This document shows, in pieces, positions 17,127 through 25,541 of a stretch of 64,000 nucleotides of DNA (the first letter of the stretch is position 1; each line of letters starts with the position of its first letter). The position numbers and the translations under genes were made by a program. The DNA comes from DAIOEK01 sp963721445 (GTDB lineage: Bacteria; Chloroflexota; Anaerolineae; Anaerolineales; Anaerolineaceae): assembly GCA_963721445.1 (NCBI GenBank), contig CAVRIZ010000008.1, forward strand, positions 620,001 through 684,000, in the 5' to 3' direction. Below the pieces are notes generated by a model. That model saw nothing but the letters and a program-made list of their open reading frames with translations. It had not been told where the DNA came from and ran no database searches.

Positions 17127-18392
17127 TTAGGGAAGTGTTTCGCCCGAACCACTTTCCTTCAACTCTCCATCCGACAGGAGGACAATGCTCTCTACATGAA
17201 AGGTTTGGGGGAAAAGATCGAATGGTTGCACCTGATCCAACGTATACCCGTTCTCAACCAGACGGGCTGCATCCCTGGCTAAAGTAGAGGGATCGCAGGA
17301 CACGTAGATCAATCTTTCCGGTCTCATCTTCAGCAAAGCGGACAAAACGGCATCTGCCAGACCGGCACGTGGTGGGTCTACGATCACCACCTGGGGATGA
17401 ATATCCAGGTAGGGAAGCACATCTTCCACAGCACCCTGGTATAACGAGATTTGGTCATAGTCTCCCAGGTTGGCAGCGAAATCCTCGCAAGCGGACTCGG
17501 ATAATTCGATCCCGATCAAGGCTTTTACTTTAAGCGCCACAAACTTACTGAATAATCCAACCCCGCAATAGAGGTCGATCAGGGTCTCGATTTCTCCTTC
17601 CGGGAGTAATCCAAGCACATACTCCACCATCCGGGCGGCAACATCGGTGTTGACCTGGAAAAAGGAATTGGCGGATACCTGGAAATTTTGGCCAGCCACA
17701 ACCATCTGGGTGAGGGGACTTCCCGCCAGGACCAGGTTTCCGGCTGCGCTATGATGGAGAATGGAATAAGGCAGATCCAATTCCACGATGGGTAAGGATT
17801 CAGGCCCAGTCTCCAGGGTCATTAAGATATCGTCCTCGGCACCAGCCCGGATGGACACTCTCTCCAAAGGAAGCTGCGGATCGAGCGAAAGATTTTTCCA
17901 CGCCTGGTCGATGGATTCCAATGGCAGGTGGCATTCATCAATCGGAATTACCTCATGCGACCGCGAGCGCTGATATCCCAACCTGCCATCCAGGGTCCGA
18001 TGGAATTGGATTGTGTTACGGTAATTCCACTCCGAGGGTGATGCTATAACAGGCAAAACTCGTATCTGATCGGCCAGTCCTGCCCTGCGAAATTGATCTG
18101 TGACAATCAACCGTTTCTGCTCCAACTGGTATGGGTAAGACATGTGTTGGAGTTGACAACCGCCACATTGTCCAAAATGTTTGCAGCGGGGAACTATCCT
18201 GCTTGCGGATGACTCGAGTACCTCCACCAACTCCGCCCGGGCATATTTTTTCTTGTCTTCTGTGATGATAATGGACACTCTTTCACCGGGAATGGTAAAG
18301 GGAACGAACACCGCCTTGCCATCGGTCAGTCGTCCAACTCCTTCGCCTCCGAAGGTCAGTCCATGAATGGTTATTTCCTGCGCTGGATCCAT
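17127..18392 (-). CDS. rlmD: 23S rRNA (uracil-5-)-methyltransferase, RlmD/RumA type
   Basis: A 421-residue SAM-dependent enzyme that methylates C5 of a uridine in rRNA or tRNA. It has an N-terminal TRAM domain (about 3-60), iron-sulphur ligands Cys70, Cys76, Cys79 and Cys154, the SAM-binding motif LYCGVGLFS (about 274-282), IVDPPRAGL (337-345), the nucleophile Cys366 in YVSCDPSTLARD, and the base Glu401 in HVESI. The four cysteines favour the RumA/RlmD or RlmCD-like branch over TrmA. It is a single gene; whether it modifies U1939, U747 or both cannot be read from sequence. Confidence 0.93.
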   Translation of the reverse strand: MDPAQEITIHGLTFGGEGVGRLTDGKAVFVPFTIPGERVSIIITEDKKKYARAELVEVLESSASRIVPRCKHFGQCGGCQLQHMSYPYQLEQKRLIVTDQFRRAGLADQIRVLPVIASPSEWNYRNTIQFHRTLDGRLGYQRSRSHEVIPIDECHLPLESIDQAWKNLSLDPQLPLERVSIRAGAEDDILMTLETGPESLPIVELDLPYSILHHSAAGNLVLAGSPLTQMVVAGQNFQVSANSFFQVNTDVAARMVEYVLGLLPEGEIETLIDLYCGVGLFSKFVALKVKALIGIELSESACEDFAANLGDYDQISLYQGAVEDVLPYLDIHPQVVIVDPPRAGLADAVLSALLKMRPERLIYVSCDPSTLARDAARLVENGYTLDQVQPFDLFPQTFHVESIVLLSDGELKESGSGETLP

Positions 18393-18645
18393 TTTCTCGC
18401 TTCCTGTTTCTGGTTCTCATTCCATCTTATCATCAATTCGATGGTCATAAACAGAGTAGAGAATTCTTCGCCCCAGAGGGGGCTCAGAATGACATCAGCA
18501 GGAACCATGTCATGCTGAGCTTGCGAAACATCTCTACCATTGTCTCTTAGCAGGCAACTCGTATAGGTAGAAAGATTTCGCCGTGCAAATGGAATTCCGA
18601 ATGATTCGAAACAATGTCTTCCAACCTGGAACATTAACCAAAAAC
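18393..18645. other. Intergenic region with an inverted-repeat element
   Basis: About 250 bp between rlmD and the next terminator with no credible gene. A minus-strand open frame of 95 codons (18371-18658) has no family resemblance and crosses the repeat element, so it was not called. Confidence 0.6.
18456..18537. repeat. Imperfect inverted-repeat intergenic element
   Basis: The left arm reads GTAGAGAATTCTTCGCC...GGCTCAGAATGACA in pieces, and the right arm is its imperfect complement (TGTCATGCTGAGC..TTGCGAAACATCTCTAC). The total length is 82 bp. A shortened single arm recurs at 25765-25786 in the thrS leader. It looks like a small dispersed REP/MITE-like element. Confidence 0.7.
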
Positions 18646-18678
18646 AAGACGAAGACATTCAAGTCTTCGTCTTTGTTT
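18646..18678. terminator. Bidirectional terminator after the aminotransferase gene
   Basis: An 11-bp perfect stem AAGACGAAGAC/GTCTTCGTCTT (18646-18656, 18663-18673) with a 6-base loop. A T-rich tail lies on both sides. Confidence 0.88.
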
Positions 18679-18695
18679 TATAAATGAAGATATTT

Positions 18696-19766
18696 CTACA
18701 ACGTCTTCAGATATTCTTCCATGAATCCGAGAAGTTTTTCCACATCCGACAGGCTAACCTCACCCATGTGCGCGATGCGGAAGGTCTTCCCTTTCAGGTC
18801 GCCATATCCGTTCGCGATTCGCATTCCCTTTGGTTTGAGGAATTCGTTGAGGGCTGCGATATCCATGTTTCGGGTGTTGTTAATCGTAGAGACCGTCTTT
18901 GACCGATATCCTGCGGGAGCCAGAGGTTCCATTCCGTGAGATATCGACCAATCCTGGGTGCGTTTTGCCATGGCAGCGTGACGGGCGAAGCGGTTTTCGA
19001 GGCCTTCCGCCAGCATTCGATCCAATTGGACATCCAGCGCCCAGATGAGCGACATGGCCGGTGTCATTGGCGTGGAATCTTTCACGCGATGTTTTTCGAG
19101 CAGCAGCAGATCAAAATACCAACCACGGAATTTTACAGTTTCGGCTTTCTTCATTGCTCTTTCAGAAGCCGCGCCAAAGGCTAATCCCGGTGGAAGTGCA
19201 AAACATTTCTGCGATGAGGTAAGCAGGAAATCCAGACCCCAGTCGTCAAATTCGACTTTCGTACCAGCCAGGCTGGAAACCGCATCCACCAAAATCAATG
19301 TTTCGGGACTCACTTTATGGACAACATCCGCCAATTCCTTGACAGGATTCTCAGCACCGGTGGATGTTTCGTTATGAACGATGGTTACTACTTCGTAATT
19401 TTTGGCTTTTAGCGCCTCTGCCAACTGGGCAGGTGTAATTACTTCACCCCAGGCAACTTCCAATTTATCTGCCTGTTTATTGTTTGCCACCGCAACATCG
19501 TACCAGCGTTTGGCAAAAGCACCGTTTACGCAGCATAAAACGGTCTCATTGGCAAAGTTACGAATACCCGCTTCCTGCAATCCTGAACCCGATGATGTGG
19601 AGATGTAAACTGGGCGCTCTGTAAAAAAGACCTGGCGTAATTTCTCGTCACATCGGCGAAACGTGGCTTCAAAATCCTTGCTCCGATGTGGAATCATGGG
19701 TTTCGTCTGTGCCGCCAATACTTCATCCGCGACATCTACTGGACCTGGAACAAACATTCGGGACAT
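18696..19766 (-). CDS. Class V aminotransferase (alanine-glyoxylate / phosphoserine-type)
   Basis: A 356-residue PLP enzyme of fold type I. Landmarks are PGPVDV at the start, the phosphate-binding STSSGSGLQEA (56-66), HNETSTG (131-137), LVDAVSSL (159-166) and the PLP lysine 187 in SSQKCFALPPGL. This pattern matches the alanine-glyoxylate / serine-pyruvate aminotransferase group that in many bacteria also serves as phosphoserine aminotransferase in serine synthesis. The substrate is therefore uncertain, and no serA or serB lies next to it. Single-gene unit with its own terminator. Confidence 0.9.
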   Translation of the reverse strand: MSRMFVPGPVDVADEVLAAQTKPMIPHRSKDFEATFRRCDEKLRQVFFTERPVYISTSSGSGLQEAGIRNFANETVLCCVNGAFAKRWYDVAVANNKQADKLEVAWGEVITPAQLAEALKAKNYEVVTIVHNETSTGAENPVKELADVVHKVSPETLILVDAVSSLAGTKVEFDDWGLDFLLTSSQKCFALPPGLAFGAASERAMKKAETVKFRGWYFDLLLLEKHRVKDSTPMTPAMSLIWALDVQLDRMLAEGLENRFARHAAMAKRTQDWSISHGMEPLAPAGYRSKTVSTINNTRNMDIAALNEFLKPKGMRIANGYGDLKGKTFRIAHMGEVSLSDVEKLLGFMEEYLKTL

Positions 19767-19841
19767 ACCATTCTCCTTTGTGTCTCTGGTTATCTGGTAA
19801 AAAACTCCAGTACATTAACTGGAGACTTCAACCACCCTGAA

Positions 19842-20051
19842 TCACTTTAAAATGAAAGTTAGAATGATAAGCACACCAATAAACATCGCAGCAAGAAGAC
19901 CGATCCGTTTAATCCCTTTGATCACCGGAGTGTAATCGGGATTGAATTCTGTTGATCCAGAAAAGCGTCGCTGAGGAGCAGCCTGTTCAACAGGGGTAGA
20001 CGATACGGTGGATACACCGGATGATACTTGTCGTTTCTGTTTCTTGCTCAT
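19842..20051 (-). CDS. Small single-pass membrane protein
   Basis: A 69-residue protein with a basic N-terminus (MSKKQKRQ), a Ser/Thr/Val-rich segment, the motif FNPDYTPVIKGIKRI and one C-terminal membrane helix (about 50-68). It starts behind a good AAGGAGT site and 16 bp after the stop of the sortase gene, so they are probably co-transcribed. I do not recognise a named family. A small partner for the sortase or a cell-division-type accessory protein are possibilities without direct support. Confidence 0.75.
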   Translation of the reverse strand: MSKKQKRQVSSGVSTVSSTPVEQAAPQRRFSGSTEFNPDYTPVIKGIKRIGLLAAMFIGVLIILTFILK

Positions 20052-20067
20052 ATGTACTCCTTAAAGG

Positions 20068-20985
20068 TTATTTTTGTAACGCCGCGGAAATCACGATCCG
20101 CTGGTTATCTACGAGATATGGGTAACAGGAGACTAACGTAATTATTGGCTCACCCGATGATCCCATCAGATCTACCCGGGTTGGTTCAACCACCTGAGTA
20201 TTTGTCACCGTATACACATACTGGCGGGCATTCGTGAAGAGCGTGATCTGGTCGCCAGTTTTTAACTTATCCAGGTCGCGAAAGATCTCTCCAAACACAT
20301 CATTATGCGCAGACAGGATCAGATTTCCATCTTCTCCTGGGTCCACACTGCCGATATGCTGCCCCACCCCTTTTTTGAGCTGCTCCCAACCATCACCCTG
20401 AACAACAGGTGCATCCACTTTGATCGCAGGGATCTGAATGCGGGTTGCCTGTTCCGGACTGGCGGTGGGGATTGGGATGTTTGCCAGGCTTTGCACTGCA
20501 GGGCGCAGATGAGCAGGTATTTCCGCTTCATTAGGTTGCGCTCCTCCGGCTGAGGTCGGTGGAGTATGCCCTGACGGTAAAACGACTGCCGAAATAATGG
20601 CTGTCGGTGTCAGGGCAGGTTGTTCTAGCGCTGATGACACCTCGGCATTCAAATTTCGCAATATTCCAAAAGCGGTGTACATGATAAAGATCAACCCCGC
20701 CACCGCTGCCACTTCCACCAGAAGTAAAAGACGGTCAAACACGGTTTTGTGCTTCGATCGAGGTCTCGACAGTCCCTGATGGACTTCGCCTGCCGTTTCC
20801 ACAAATTCACTGTGAAGACTGTGCAGGGAGGATGGCTGCAGATCCCGCGCGACCTGTATCACTCTACCCGTTTTTTGATATTCAGCGAGGCGTTCATGAT
20901 GATCACCGCGCTGCTTTTCCATCAACATACGGCGCAGATCCGCAGTGGAATATTCTTCGACGGGTCTCCTCTTTCGGGTTGGCAT
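20068..20985 (-). CDS. Sortase family transpeptidase (class D/E-like)
   Basis: A 305-residue membrane-anchored protein. An unusually long basic N-terminal cytoplasmic segment (1-82) precedes the membrane helix (about 86-105); a Pro-rich linker follows and the sortase domain covers 180-305. The catalytic triad is visible: His227 in LSAHND, Cys287 in TLVSCYPY and Arg296 in NQRIVIS. Sortases join surface proteins with an LPxTG-like signal to the wall or to each other, or assemble pili. No protein with an obvious sorting signal is encoded in the window. Probably followed in the same transcript by the small membrane protein. Confidence 0.92.
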   Translation of the reverse strand: MPTRKRRPVEEYSTADLRRMLMEKQRGDHHERLAEYQKTGRVIQVARDLQPSSLHSLHSEFVETAGEVHQGLSRPRSKHKTVFDRLLLLVEVAAVAGLIFIMYTAFGILRNLNAEVSSALEQPALTPTAIISAVVLPSGHTPPTSAGGAQPNEAEIPAHLRPAVQSLANIPIPTASPEQATRIQIPAIKVDAPVVQGDGWEQLKKGVGQHIGSVDPGEDGNLILSAHNDVFGEIFRDLDKLKTGDQITLFTNARQYVYTVTNTQVVEPTRVDLMGSSGEPIITLVSCYPYLVDNQRIVISAALQK

Positions 20986-21157
20986 AGGCGAGGGTGGAGA
21001 TTTCTCCGGTTGAATTATACTCCAAATGAAAGAAAACCCTGGACAAAAATGTCAGACAATTACATTATTTAAATCAAGATGATAGCCTATCTACCATTTT
21101 GATCTGTGGAATTATAGAAGTCCCAGGATGTGTAAAAATGACCATCTCATCCTATCC

Positions 21158-21186
21158 TTGTGCTTTTTCCCGTCATTATGTATAAT
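21158..21186 (+). promoter_or_regulatory. Promoter of tRNA-Val
   Basis: TTGTGC at 21158-21163, 17-bp spacer, TATAAT at 21181-21186, placed 12 bp before the tRNA. Confidence 0.75.
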
Positions 21187-21198
21187 ACCATTCGCTTC

Positions 21199-21272
21199 GG
21201 GCGGGTAGCTCAGTTGGTTAGAGCACACGGTTGACATCCGTGAGGTCGTAGGTTCGAGCCCTATTCCGCCCA
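21199..21272 (+). tRNA. tRNA-Val (GAC anticodon)
   Basis: A 74-base cloverleaf. Acceptor GGGCGGG pairs with TCCGCCC, discriminator A, D-arm with GTTGGTTA, anticodon stem CACGG/CCGTG around the loop TTGACAT giving anticodon GAC, and a T-arm with TTCGAGC. CCA is not encoded. Confidence 0.95.
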
Positions 21273-21278
21273 CACTAC

Positions 21279-21306
21279 AACTCCACTTTCTGGTGGAGTT
21301 TTTTAT
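21279..21306 (+). terminator. Terminator of tRNA-Val
   Basis: AACTCCAC/GTGGAGTT stem (21279-21286, 21293-21300), 6-base loop and a TTTTATT tail, seven bases after the tRNA. Confidence 0.88.
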
Positions 21307-21330
21307 TGAAACCGTGTCCCATTGAGGGAT

Positions 21331-21440
21331 GATAAGGTCGTAGGTTCGAGCCCTACCCCCGGCAAAATCATCCGCGGGCAGGTGTTCCGCCCACAAGGAG
21401 ACTCCAGATAAATCTGGAGTTCTTTTGTTGACTTTGTGTC
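21331..21440 (+). repeat. Decayed duplicate of the tRNA-Val 3' end and its terminator
   Basis: GGTCGTAGGTTCGAGCCCT of the tRNA T-arm region recurs at 21336-21354 (offset 92). TTCCGCCCA recurs at 21385-21393 and the ACTCCA..TGGAGTT hairpin near 21401-21421 (both offset 121), followed by the same TGTCCCA string. The copy therefore carries an insertion of about 29 bp and no 5' half of a tRNA. Confidence 0.75.
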
Positions 21441-21749
21441 CCACTCATCTAATTGTGCCCCCTTCCTAAGGGGGCAGGTTGAGCGCAGTTTGCGAAATCG
21501 GGGGATTCAACAAAAACCCTTTAACCGCAGAGAACGCGGAGAAAGCAAAGGTTTTTAGGATTTCAAATTAGTGACCCGCGAAGTTGAGTAATGTCGTATC
21601 CCCTAGCGAGGACTCCCGCTACGCTCATATCCCCTTTTGGGGATTTCCGTTGCTCTCCTAGATTCAAGCCTATACCTCCAGCAGAATCATCTGCGAGCCT
21701 GTATACCGTCCACAGAAAAATTGTTTGGAGAAATCAGATTGGTTGAGAA
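21441..21749. other. Intergenic region of degenerate repeats
   Basis: No gene seen. It contains a CCCCCTTCCTAAGGGGG palindrome (about 21459-21475), an ACCGCAGAGAACGCGGAGAA motif near 21524-21543 that recurs inverted near 25920-25939, and CCCTAGCGAGG/TCCCCTTTTGGGGA strings. They look like dispersed intergenic repeats. Confidence 0.55.
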
Positions 21750-21794
21750 TTGATTTTCAAGAATTATTCTGGTTTAATATTTTGGGGAGGGAAA

Positions 21795-22508
21795 ATGAAC
21801 ACAGATCCAATTGTGACAACCAGAAGCCCGCGCTTTGACGTAAAGGAAGTGATCCGCTTTGTACTTGTCCTTTCACTGCCGTTTGTGTTTTTTCTGATCG
21901 CCGACAAATGGGATTGGTGGAAGGCATGGGTTTACATCCTCATTACATACGTATCATCCATGATCTGCCGTTGGATAGTCTTACGAAAAAATCCCGATCT
22001 CTTGACCGAGCGGGCAAAATTCATTTCGAGTGAAGGCATTCAAACGTGGGATAAGTATCTGGTCCGCCTGGTGGTCTATGTCCCATTGCTCATACTAATC
22101 ATTGCTGTACTGGATCTGCGCTACGGGTGGTCGCCTAAAAGCAGTCTGATCTTCACTGTAATCGGCTTGATCATGATCCTCATCGGGGTAACCATTAGCG
22201 GGTGGGCATTCGTCGTCAATCAATTCTTCTCTTCTGTTGTCCGCATCCAATCAAACCGGGGACATTTTGTGATCGATCAGGGTCCATATCGCATCATCCG
22301 GCATCCCGGTTATTTCGGCGGCTTGCTATCCATGGCTGGATTGCCGCTTTTCACAGGATCAAGTTGGGCATGGTTGCCTGCTGTTATTGGGATTGCCGCC
22401 ATCGTCATCCGGACGTATCTGGAAGATCGATTTTTACAGAAGGAATTATCGGGTTATCAGGAATATGCATCCAGGGTAAAGCAGCGACTGATCCCCTGGA
22501 TCTGGTAG
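21795..22508 (+). CDS. Isoprenylcysteine carboxyl methyltransferase-family membrane protein
   Basis: A 237-residue integral membrane protein with about five helices. The C-terminal signature GPYRIIRHPGYFGGLL, then LEDRFLQKEL and YQEYASRVKQRLIPW, is that of the ICMT/PEMT-like SAM-dependent methyltransferase superfamily. Bacterial members methylate unknown lipids, isoprenoids or small molecules. ATG at 21795 is chosen because GGGGAGGG lies directly upstream; an earlier in-frame ATG at 21750 has no ribosome site. Single gene, convergent with thrB. Confidence 0.88.
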   Translation: MNTDPIVTTRSPRFDVKEVIRFVLVLSLPFVFFLIADKWDWWKAWVYILITYVSSMICRWIVLRKNPDLLTERAKFISSEGIQTWDKYLVRLVVYVPLLILIIAVLDLRYGWSPKSSLIFTVIGLIMILIGVTISGWAFVVNQFFSSVVRIQSNRGHFVIDQGPYRIIRHPGYFGGLLSMAGLPLFTGSSWAWLPAVIGIAAIVIRTYLEDRFLQKELSGYQEYASRVKQRLIPWIW

Positions 22509-22570
22509 CAGGGATTTGTTTTCACAACCTTACTCCTACTTATGAGTGAATGGAAGCGAAATTGGGGAAT

Positions 22571-23501
22571 TTACCCTTCCTGTTCACGCAGAATGACCGC
22601 ACCGACTTTGGATACCGAGGTGACAAACTTCCGGGAAGCTTTCCCTGCATTGCTGAACGCCTTCTGCATGGCATTGGCGACCTGGTCCAACCCCTCCAGC
22701 CCAAAGGCGATCACAGATGGACCGGCTCCTGAAAGGACAGCAGTCGCAGCACCGCTGTGCCGGGCTGCCTCTATCGCTTCCGCGGCACCCGGGATGAGCG
22801 GCAGGCGGTATGGCTGATGCAGCTTATCCACCATCACTTCGCCGAGCAGATCGAGATCACCTGTTTTTAACGCCTGGATGACGAGGGAGGTCATGGCGAG
22901 ATTTTCCACCGCGTCTGCGAACAGCACTTTTCGGGGCAGAGCAGCCCTGGCAGCTTTCGTGGAGAGGATCACTTCCGGTAGGACGATTGCCATCTGAAGC
23001 ACATCACCACCAATCGATCCATCCCAGATTGGGCGCTGGATCACCCTGCCATTAACCAGGCTTGCAACGACCAACCCGCCTTCCAGAGCTGCACTGGCAT
23101 TATCCGGGTGATGTTCTATTTCAGCCACCAGGTTGAGAACCTGCTGGCGTGTCAGCGGATCACCCAGTAAAGCGTTGGCGCCCAGCACACCTGTCAGAGC
23201 GGCAGCGGCACTAGAACCCAATCCGGAGCCGATCGGAATCTGATTGAAACAGCGGATCAACAGTCCGGGTTCCGGTTTCTTACCCTGCATCTCGATACAC
23301 GCGGAGTGCGGATTGAAGTATCAGATTCGATTCATCCTGTGGAAGTTGCCCTGCTCCTTCCCCGGTCACAACCGCGAGAAATCCGCTGCCTTCCAAAGAA
23401 AAGATGGTCTCATTCCAGATATCGAGCGCCATTCCCAGGCAGTCAAAACCAGGACCGAGGTTGGCAGTAGTAGCCGGGACACGAACGGATAAGGTCGTCA
23501 T
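22571..23501 (-). CDS. thrB: Homoserine kinase, frameshifted
   Basis: Homoserine kinase phosphorylates homoserine on the way to threonine. The N-terminal part starts at 23501 behind CAAGGAGGT and has VPATTANLGPGFDCLGMAL. The reading frame then stops at GGG-TAA (about 23281-23286), while the rest of the gene continues in another frame with the GHMP ATP-binding loop PIGSGLGSSAAA and the C-terminal SGAGPSVIAF. Removing one base (GGGTAAG to GGGAAG) restores one frame of about 309 residues, the normal length. Downstream of thrC on the same strand, 91 bp apart. The single extra base is either a sequencing error or a true lesion. Confidence 0.9.
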
Positions 23502-23521
23502 GGTACCTCCTTGGGAAGAAA

Positions 23522-23551
23522 TCAAAAACCTGAGACCAGAGACCTGAAACC
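23522..23551. repeat. Degenerate GAGACC/GAAACC repeat, copy 1
   Basis: AACCTGAGACCAGAGACCTG between thrC and thrB. A related string (AGAGACCAGAAATCGGAAAC) lies at about 27762-27781 between thrS and infC. Confidence 0.5.
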
Positions 23552-23592
23552 GGTTATCAACGACAGTGCACTCCCTGGTTTCTGGACTCTGT

Positions 23593-24645
23593 TCACTTGA
23601 TCCCAATCAATTCTTCCACTTTATGAATATCCAACGGGATGGATTGATAAGTAAATGATTTGATTATGATATCGGGGTCTTTCAGCCCATGCCCGGTGCA
23701 GACGGCAACGATGCGTTTTCCTTTTGGGTTGAAGCGTCCGGCTTCGATCTCATGATTCAAACCAGCGATCCCTGCTGCGGAAGCCGGTTCCACCCAGACG
23801 CCATCGCCAGCCAGCAGTTTTTGAGCAGCCAGGATCTCATCATCGGTCACAGCAATGATCCGGCCGCGCAATTCTTCAGCAGCTTGAAGCGCCTGTTCTC
23901 CACGGGCAGGTTTCCCTATGCGAATCGCTGTGGCAACCGTTTCCGGGTGATCCACCGGATGACCAAGTACCAACGGAGCTGATCCGGCAGCCTGAACACC
24001 CAGGATTTGTGGCAGCCCCGTATGCTTAAGTTGATGGTATTGCTTGAAACCCATCCAATAGCTGGTGATGTTTCCGGCATTGCCTACCGGCAGGCACAGC
24101 CAATCGGGAGCGCTGGCAAGGGAATCGCAAATCTCGAAGGCAGCAGTCTTCTGCCCTTCCAGGCGGTAGGGATTGAGCGAATTGACCAAAGCGATCGGAT
24201 GTTTTTGAGTCAGCTCGACCACCAAGGTTAGCGCATCGTCGAAAGATCCCTGGATCTGAATCACCTGGGCTCCATAAGCTACAGCGCCTGCCAGTTTGCC
24301 GGCAGCCACCTTGCCTTCGGGAATCAGGACGATACATTTCATCCCAGCTCGGGCGGCGTAAGCAGCAGCAGATGCGGCTGTATTTCCTGTCGAAGCGCAC
24401 ATCACCGTTTTAACTCCACGTCCGACTGCCTCACTGATGGCAGCGGTCATACCGCGGTCTTTGAATGAGCCGGTTGGATTGAGGCCTTCGAATTTCACCC
24501 ACAGGTCGAATCCGCCGCCGAGTTTGTCTGCCAGCCCTGGCATGGGGATGATGGGTGTATTCCCCTCCAGGATGGAAATTCCGCCTGTATGGGCAGGAAT
24601 ATCCATCAGGTGGCGGTACTGGGAAAGGACTCCGGCATAGGTCAT
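23593..24645 (-). CDS. thrC: Threonine synthase
   Basis: A 350-residue PLP enzyme of fold type II that converts O-phosphohomoserine to threonine. The start has the family pattern RHLMDIP, then LGEGNTP-like ILEGNTPII, and the PLP lysine 62 in PTGSFKDRG. Further conserved blocks are ASTGNTAASAAAYAA and LPVGNAGN. The length is normal for the short bacterial type. It is the first gene of a thrC-thrB unit; a TATAAT -10 box lies on the minus strand at 24675-24680. No homoserine dehydrogenase gene is in the window. Confidence 0.96.
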   Translation of the reverse strand: MTYAGVLSQYRHLMDIPAHTGGISILEGNTPIIPMPGLADKLGGGFDLWVKFEGLNPTGSFKDRGMTAAISEAVGRGVKTVMCASTGNTAASAAAYAARAGMKCIVLIPEGKVAAGKLAGAVAYGAQVIQIQGSFDDALTLVVELTQKHPIALVNSLNPYRLEGQKTAAFEICDSLASAPDWLCLPVGNAGNITSYWMGFKQYHQLKHTGLPQILGVQAAGSAPLVLGHPVDHPETVATAIRIGKPARGEQALQAAEELRGRIIAVTDDEILAAQKLLAGDGVWVEPASAAGIAGLNHEIEAGRFNPKGKRIVAVCTGHGLKDPDIIIKSFTYQSIPLDIHKVEELIGIK

Positions 24646-24711
24646 GGCAGCCTCAGGGTAGATGGTTTAACTGGATTATAGCTGTTAATCATCGTGCAAT
24701 CTGGTTAGGTA

Positions 24712-25041
24712 TTAGTCCACGATGAACAATCGCGCCCCAATATCGGTATGGGAGCGATGTGGCTCCGCACCATCAGCCACCTGGTAACTCATCCCAGGAG
24801 TCAGGGTAAAAGTGCGACCATCTTTCAATTCGGTCACCAGCTCTCCCGAAATCACGAGCAGGATGTGTCCCTTCTCGCACCAATGGTTTGCCAGATACCC
24901 GGGCGAATACTCGACCATCCGGATTCGAATGCCGCCGTCTTCAACCATCCGCCAGAGCGCCTGTCCGCTTTCACCCGGGTGAACGGAAGGAGCAATTAAA
25001 GACCAGTCTGTCGTATGAAAGGGGGTGTTCAGAATTTGCAT
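24712..25041 (-). CDS. Small cupin protein with a HWC motif
   Basis: A 109-residue single-domain cupin. The sequence LANHWCEKGHILLVISGEL contains a NHWC...GH block like that of the 'DHCW motif cupin' group, where His and Cys may bind a metal. The second cupin motif is degenerate (GMSYQVADGAEPHRS). The function is unknown. It follows the NTF2-like gene on the same strand with an 8-bp gap, so both are probably co-transcribed. Confidence 0.85.
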   Translation of the reverse strand: MQILNTPFHTTDWSLIAPSVHPGESGQALWRMVEDGGIRIRMVEYSPGYLANHWCEKGHILLVISGELVTELKDGRTFTLTPGMSYQVADGAEPHRSHTDIGARLFIVD

Positions 25042-25049
25042 TTACTCTC

Positions 25050-25430
25050 CTACTCCGGCATTCTCGAAGAATGATGCTCGACGATCTGCCATTCTTCACC
25101 TGTCTTCCGGTACACAAAAGTAAACCGTGCTTGAATGACTGATGATGGTTTATCTACAGGGGAAAGGGTGAATTCATAGACACCCGAGTTGATTGCATGG
25201 TCACCGAAGATCCGGACATTGGATTCTAGTATTTTTCCGGTTGGTCTACTGAGAAGGAAATGAGCGAAGTAATCAGCGATTTCTGATGAGTTATGCCGCA
25301 CCTGGTTGGAGACAGTCGGCAGCAGGATCGCATCGGGAGCATAAAGGGCAGCTACATTTTCTGGGTAGCCTGATTTTAGCGCTTCGTTCCATTGATCAAA
25401 AAGGGAGTGAATTGTGGTATGGGCAGTCAT
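25050..25430 (-). CDS. NTF2-like protein (SgcJ/EcaC / CaMKII-association type)
   Basis: A 126-residue alpha+beta cone protein of the SnoaL/NTF2-like superfamily. The order of a helix with LFDQWNEALKSG, the strand YAPDAILLPT, and the final RFTFVYRKTGEEWQIVEHHSS is typical for the SgcJ/EcaC and calcium/calmodulin kinase II association families. Such domains bind small ligands or mediate oligomerisation; no catalytic residues can be assigned. First gene of a pair with the cupin. Confidence 0.85.
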   Translation of the reverse strand: MTAHTTIHSLFDQWNEALKSGYPENVAALYAPDAILLPTVSNQVRHNSSEIADYFAHFLLSRPTGKILESNVRIFGDHAINSGVYEFTLSPVDKPSSVIQARFTFVYRKTGEEWQIVEHHSSRMPE

Positions 25431-25506
25431 GGAATCCTCGGTAACTGGTTTCCAGATATCGTATCATGATTTCGAAAATCAGAAACCTGATTCTGCATCT
25501 CATACA

Positions 25507-25535
25507 TTGCAAATCTTCAAGGCAAAAGATATAAT
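25507..25535 (+). promoter_or_regulatory. Promoter of the thrS leader
   Basis: TTGCAA at 25507-25512, exactly 17 bp, TATAAT at 25530-25535. Transcription should begin near 25542, just before T-box stem I. Confidence 0.8.
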
Positions 25536-25541
25536 ATAGCC

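Noticed and set aside
18371..18658. 95-codon minus-strand open frame before rlmD
   Set aside because: It spans the inverted-repeat element, has no family resemblance and no ribosome site, and overlaps the rlmD start.
21331..21362. A second complete tRNA gene after tRNA-Val
   Set aside because: Only T-arm and 3' strings are present; no acceptor 5' half, D-arm or anticodon arm could be folded.
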